Of a stretch of 10,072 bases of DNA, positions 7,072 through 10,072 are shown one piece after another. Every line of letters begins with the position of its first letter. Position 1 is the first letter of the stretch. A model generated the notes under the pieces. The model did not search any database. It saw only the letters and a program-made list of their open reading frames with translations, and was not told the DNA's origin. Both the position numbers and the translations under genes were made by a program. Source of the DNA: Pseudomonadota bacterium. GTDB lineage: Bacteria; Pseudomonadota; Gammaproteobacteria; JAKAQQ01. The stretch is from positions 1-10,072 of the forward strand of contig JAKARN010000040.1 in assembly GCA_021828425.1 (NCBI GenBank), read 5' to 3'.

Positions 7072-8489
7072 GAGGCCTGATCCCGAAGATCACACAGGCG
7101 CCCGACCAGGTGGGTGAGGGCCGGCTCGAGTCCCCGTCCATCCCCGCCCTCGACCAGGATCCGCACAACCGACTCCGTGCCGGAAGGACGGATCAGGATC
7201 CGGGACGGTTCTCCAATAAAACCGCGGGCACGCTCGTAATCGGGACCCAGGATCGATTCGGTCGGAACCGGAACGCCCTTCGGCCACGGCACGTTGACCA
7301 TCCTCTGGGGATAACGGTGGAGATTCCGGCACAACTCGTCGAGCCCCCGCCCCTGCCGCCACATGGCACGCAGGACCTGCAGGGCCGAAAGCAGCCCATC
7401 TCCCGCCGGCGCGAGATCAAGATGGATGAGGTGTCCCGAGCTTTCGCCGCCCAGCACCCCTCCCTCCCGCTCCAGGCATGCCAAAACATGACGGTCTCCC
7501 ACGGCACTGCGGCAGAACCGAATTCCGTGACGGCCCAAGCTCTCTTCCAGTCCGAGATTGCTCATGAGGGTTCCCACCACCGGACCCTCGAGCCGGCGCT
7601 CTTCCAACCGATCCATGGCGAGTACATATAGCAGCCCGTCTCCATCGACGATCTCACCCCTGGGGTCGACAAAAATGACCCGATCGCCATCACCGTCAAA
7701 GGCGATGCCACAGTCTGCACCCTCGCGACGCACGGTTTGAGACAGGATTTCCGGGTGGAGAGAACCTACACCCGCATTGATATTCAGTCCATCCGGTTGG
7801 ACACCCAGAGCGATCACCCGTGCTCCCAAGCGCTCAAAAAGTGCGGGCGCCAGCCGGTAGGTCGCCCCATGGGCGCAATCGACAACCAAGGTGAGCCCCT
7901 GAAGGACCATCCCGTCCGGTAGTGACGCACAGCAGAAATCCAGGTAGTCCTCCCGGATTCCCTCGGGTCTCCGGACCTGCCCCAGCTCGGCGACGGGAAC
8001 CGGAACCAAGGGCTCAGCCAGCTGGGCCTCGATGGCCTGTTCGACGGCATCCGGGAGTTTCTTGCCATCCGGACCAAAAAATTTGATGCCGTTGTCGATG
8101 TAGGGGTTATGGGAAGCGCTGATGACGATTCCCGCAGCCCCCCCGAGCCGGTTCGTGGCAAAGGATACACCCGGGGTGGGAAACGGACCCAGCAAGAAAA
8201 CCGATACCCCTGCGGCAGAGAGACCCGCCTCCAGTGCCGACTCGAACAGGTAACCCGAGTTGCGGGTATCCTTGCCGATCACGACCCCACGACCGGTCCG
8301 GTCCCTTGAGGCGAGGACGCGGCCGGCGGCCCAGCCCAGCCTGAGCACCGTCTCGGGTATCATGGGCTCGAGCCCGACACGCCCGCGGATGCCATCGGTT
8401 CCAAACAGGTGCCCGGCCCGACTACCCGGTTTGCCCGCTGTATCCTTGGGCCGGGGCGATTCAGGCGGCAGCCGAGGGCTCGTCGTCAT
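7068..8489 (-). CDS. glmM: Phosphoglucosamine mutase
   Basis: Converts glucosamine 6-phosphate to glucosamine 1-phosphate, a step toward UDP-GlcNAc for peptidoglycan and lipopolysaccharide; cytosolic, activated by phosphorylation of a serine. The protein is 473 aa from the ATG at 8489. The phosphoserine loop is ISASHNP with catalytic S126; the Mg-binding loop is DGDGDR at 265-270. The sugar-binding GGESSGH lies in domain 3 and the phosphate-binding RPSGTES in domain 4. The start is supported by GGGAGG with a 6-nt spacer and lies 29 nt inside folP. It leaves about 22 residues, rich in Pro, Arg and Lys, ahead of the usual FGTDGIRGRVG start of the enzyme. The open frame continues upstream to 8636 across folP, but that part is antisense-free overlap with folP coding and is rejected. 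Confidence 0.97.
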   Translation of the reverse strand: MTTSPRLPPESPRPKDTAGKPGSRAGHLFGTDGIRGRVGLEPMIPETVLRLGWAAGRVLASRDRTGRGVVIGKDTRNSGYLFESALEAGLSAAGVSVFLLGPFPTPGVSFATNRLGGAAGIVISASHNPYIDNGIKFFGPDGKKLPDAVEQAIEAQLAEPLVPVPVAELGQVRRPEGIREDYLDFCCASLPDGMVLQGLTLVVDCAHGATYRLAPALFERLGARVIALGVQPDGLNINAGVGSLHPEILSQTVRREGADCGIAFDGDGDRVIFVDPRGEIVDGDGLLYVLAMDRLEERRLEGPVVGTLMSNLGLEESLGRHGIRFCRSAVGDRHVLACLEREGGVLGGESSGHLIHLDLAPAGDGLLSALQVLRAMWRQGRGLDELCRNLHRYPQRMVNVPWPKGVPVPTESILGPDYERARGFIGEPSRILIRPSGTESVVRILVEGGDGRGLEPALTHLVGRLCDLRDQAS

Positions 8490-9291
8490 GTATCGCCTCC
8501 CAAATACGGATCGCATCCCGAGTTTCGGCCACATCATGAACGCGGATGAGACGAGCCCCCGCCTCGAGTGCCATGAGCGCGGCGGCCACACTGCCCGCCA
8601 GGCGTTCATCCAAGGGGCGTCCGGTGAGATGGCCAATCAACGACTTCCGGGATAGCCCCACCATGAGGGGGAATCCCAGTCCGACAAAAGTCCGAAGCTT
8701 GCGCAGGAGGGTCAGGTTGTGGGCGGGTGTTTTTCCAAACCCGAACCCCGGATCAATGGCGATCTGGTCATTTTCGACGCCGGCTGCCTGCGCCCGCTCG
8801 ACAAAACCGATGAGTGCAGACCGTACCTCGGCCACAACCTCTCCATAAGCCGGGGCTTCCTGCATCGTGGGCGGAGTACCCTGCATGTGCATGAGGCAAA
8901 CCGCGACCCCGCTCCGGGCGACGATCTCGCACGCCCCCGGCCGTTCCAGGGCCCGGACATCGTTGATCGCAATCACCCCAGACTCAATGGCCTCGGCCAT
9001 CAGGGCCGGCTGGCTGGTATCCACGATCAGTGGGATCCCCCGGGAGACCAGCGCTCGCACAACCGGAATCACCCGTCCCCGCTCCTCCTCGAGGGACACC
9101 GGCTGTGCTCCCGGTCGGGTCGACTCACCTCCGATCTCGATAAAATCCGCCCCCTGTTCGACCAGGTCGGCCGCCCGTCGACAGGCCGCTTCTACGGTCC
9201 GGTTTTTCCCACCGTCATAAAAGGAGTCGGGCGTGACATTAAGGATCCCCACGATCCGCGGTCGGGAGCAATCCAGTGTCGCCCAGCGCAT
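8461..9291 (-). CDS. folP: Dihydropteroate synthase
   Basis: Condenses p-aminobenzoate with dihydropterin pyrophosphate in folate synthesis; cytosolic TIM barrel and the target of sulfonamides. The protein is 276 aa, the usual length. Motifs in order: GILNVTPDSF at residues 15-24 (loop 1), GGESTRPG at 54-61 (loop 2), VCLMHMQGTPPTMQ in mid-protein, DPGFGFGK (pterin site), GLSRKS (the conserved Lys) and RVHDV near the end (Arg/His phosphate site). E52 stands just before the GG where the family signature usually has Asp. The ATG at 9291 is 9 nt after the ftsH stop and in the same frame as it; no ribosome site is obvious, suggesting coupling. The 3' end overlaps glmM by 29 nt. ftsH-folP-glmM is a widely conserved gene order. 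Confidence 0.97.
   Translation of the reverse strand: MRWATLDCSRPRIVGILNVTPDSFYDGGKNRTVEAACRRAADLVEQGADFIEIGGESTRPGAQPVSLEEERGRVIPVVRALVSRGIPLIVDTSQPALMAEAIESGVIAINDVRALERPGACEIVARSGVAVCLMHMQGTPPTMQEAPAYGEVVAEVRSALIGFVERAQAAGVENDQIAIDPGFGFGKTPAHNLTLLRKLRTFVGLGFPLMVGLSRKSLIGHLTGRPLDERLAGSVAAALMALEAGARLIRVHDVAETRDAIRIWEAIHDDEPSAAA
8496..8501 (-). promoter_or_regulatory. Ribosome binding site deciding the glmM start
   Basis: GGGAGG on the minus strand, within the 3' end of folP, sits 6 nt before the ATG at 8489. No ATG is closer to the conserved GlmM core, so this site supports the start with an N-terminal extension. Confidence 0.75.
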
Positions 9292-9300
9292 CGGATGCGA

Positions 9301-10072
9301 TCAGTGCTGACTGGCGGGACCTCCGATGGTCCCTTCCTTGGGTGCTCCTCCAGGAGGAACCGGCGTGGCAACCGCCGGGGAACCACCCATATCATTCCAG
9401 CCCGCTGGTGGGCGGGGAACCTTGCCCGCGAGAATGTCACGGATTTGAGCGTCATCGATGGTCTCATACTTGACGAGTGCCTCGGCCATGAGATCCAGCT
9501 GGTCCCGATGGCTGATGAGAATCGCTCGGGCCCGCTCGTAGTTCCGGCCGATGATTGTACGCACCTCCTCGTCGATGACGTGGGTCGTCTCATCCGAAAC
9601 CTGCTTGTGTCGCGATACCGCATGACCCAAAAACACCTCGCCTTCCTCCTCGCTGTAGGCCTGTGGGCCCAGACGGTCCGACAGTCCCCACTTGGTGACC
9701 ATATTGCGGGCGATCTCGGTGGCGCGCTCGATGTCATTGGACGCCCCCGTGGTGACCTGGTCCGGACCAAAGACGATCTCTTCCGCCATCCGTCCTCCGT
9801 ACAGGCTACTGATCTGGCTCTCGAGACGCTGCTTGCTCAAGCTGTAGCGGTCGGTCTCGGGAAGAAACATGGTCACCCCGAGGGCCCGGCCGCGGGGAAT
9901 GATACTGACCTTGTAGACGGGATCATGATCCGGAACATTGAGCCCGACAATGGCGTGCCCGGCCTCGTGATAGGCCGTCAGCCGTTTCTCTTTCTCGCTC
10001 ATGACCATCGAACGTCGTTCGATCCCCATCAAGATCTTATCCTTGGCGCGTTCGAAATCCTCCATCTCAACC
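9301..10072 (-). CDS. ftsH: ATP-dependent zinc metalloprotease FtsH, C-terminal part (cut by window edge)
   Basis: Membrane-anchored AAA+ protease that degrades unassembled membrane proteins and regulators; in E. coli it also controls LpxC and sigma-32 levels. About 256 C-terminal residues are visible; the membrane segments and AAA+ domain lie upstream of position 10072. The zinc protease motif HEAGH is at 9955-9969, and the third zinc ligand is the Asp in TGASNDIE, matching E. coli D495. Further blocks include [46 protein letters not shown] and KYETID, ending with RPPAGW and a Gly/Pro-rich tail typical of proteobacterial FtsH. It precedes folP by 9 nt. Nothing suggests it is broken within the window. 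Confidence 0.98.
   Translation of the reverse strand, partial: VEMEDFERAKDKILMGIERRSMVMSEKEKRLTAYHEAGHAIVGLNVPDHDPVYKVSIIPRGRALGVTMFLPETDRYSLSKQRLESQISSLYGGRMAEEIVFGPDQVTTGASNDIERATEIARNMVTKWGLSDRLGPQAYSEEEGEVFLGHAVSRHKQVSDETTHVIDEEVRTIIGRNYERARAILISHRDQLDLMAEALVKYETIDDAQIRDILAGKVPRPPAGWNDMGGSPAVATPVPPGGAPKEGTIGGPASQH

Noticed and set aside
6445..7080. Plus-strand open frame of 211 codons opposite tpiA
   Set aside because: It mirrors tpiA, has no domain or ribosome site of note, and is explained by codon bias.
8490..8636. Upstream extension of the glmM frame to an ATG at 8636
   Set aside because: The added 49 residues overlap folP coding sequence, lack similarity to GlmM, and the ribosome site points to 8489.
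1..10072. Mobile element, CRISPR, defence or novel gene system
   Set aside because: Every stretch is covered by conserved housekeeping genes, short junctions or the 113-nt nuo leader; no transposase, integrase, direct repeats or unassigned gene is visible.

Overview
The window is a compact, GC-rich stretch of bacterial chromosome in which every gene lies on the minus strand. Transcription runs from high to low coordinates: ftsH (3' part) - folP - glmM - tpiA - secG - tRNA-Leu(GAG) - nuoA - nuoB - nuoC - nuoD - nuoE - nuoF - nuoG (5' part). The order ftsH-folP-glmM-(tpiA)-secG-tRNA-Leu followed by a 14-gene type nuo operon points to a proteobacterium. Protein similarity by eye (FtsH, FolP, GlmM close to the E. 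coli versions; separate nuoC and nuoD; no N7 cluster in NuoG) fits a gammaproteobacterium outside the enterics, or possibly a betaproteobacterium. The sequence alone does not fix the genus.

Positions 10072-5848 hold a housekeeping block: the membrane AAA+ protease FtsH, dihydropteroate synthase (folate), phosphoglucosamine mutase (UDP-GlcNAc, hence peptidoglycan and LPS precursors), triosephosphate isomerase (glycolysis) and the SecG translocon subunit. Spacing is tight: 9 nt, a 29-nt overlap, a 4-nt overlap, then 36 nt. A tRNA-Leu with anticodon GAG and an encoded CCA follows secG after only 7 nt.

Positions 5755-5643 are the only real intergenic region (113 nt). It has a plausible -10 element and a perfect 13-bp dyad just upstream of nuoA, and no convincing terminator behind the tRNA.

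Positions 5642-1 carry nuoA to nuoG of proton-translocating NADH:quinone oxidoreductase (respiratory complex I). Every adjacent pair overlaps by 1 to 10 nt, which suggests strong translational coupling. All expected iron-sulfur, FMN/NADH and quinone-site residues visible in this part are present, so the complex looks functional. The remaining genes (rest of nuoG, then presumably nuoH-N) lie beyond position 1.

I found no mobile element, CRISPR array, defence system or unknown gene. All stretches are accounted for by well-known genes, and the points worth a second look are regulatory and fine-scale.
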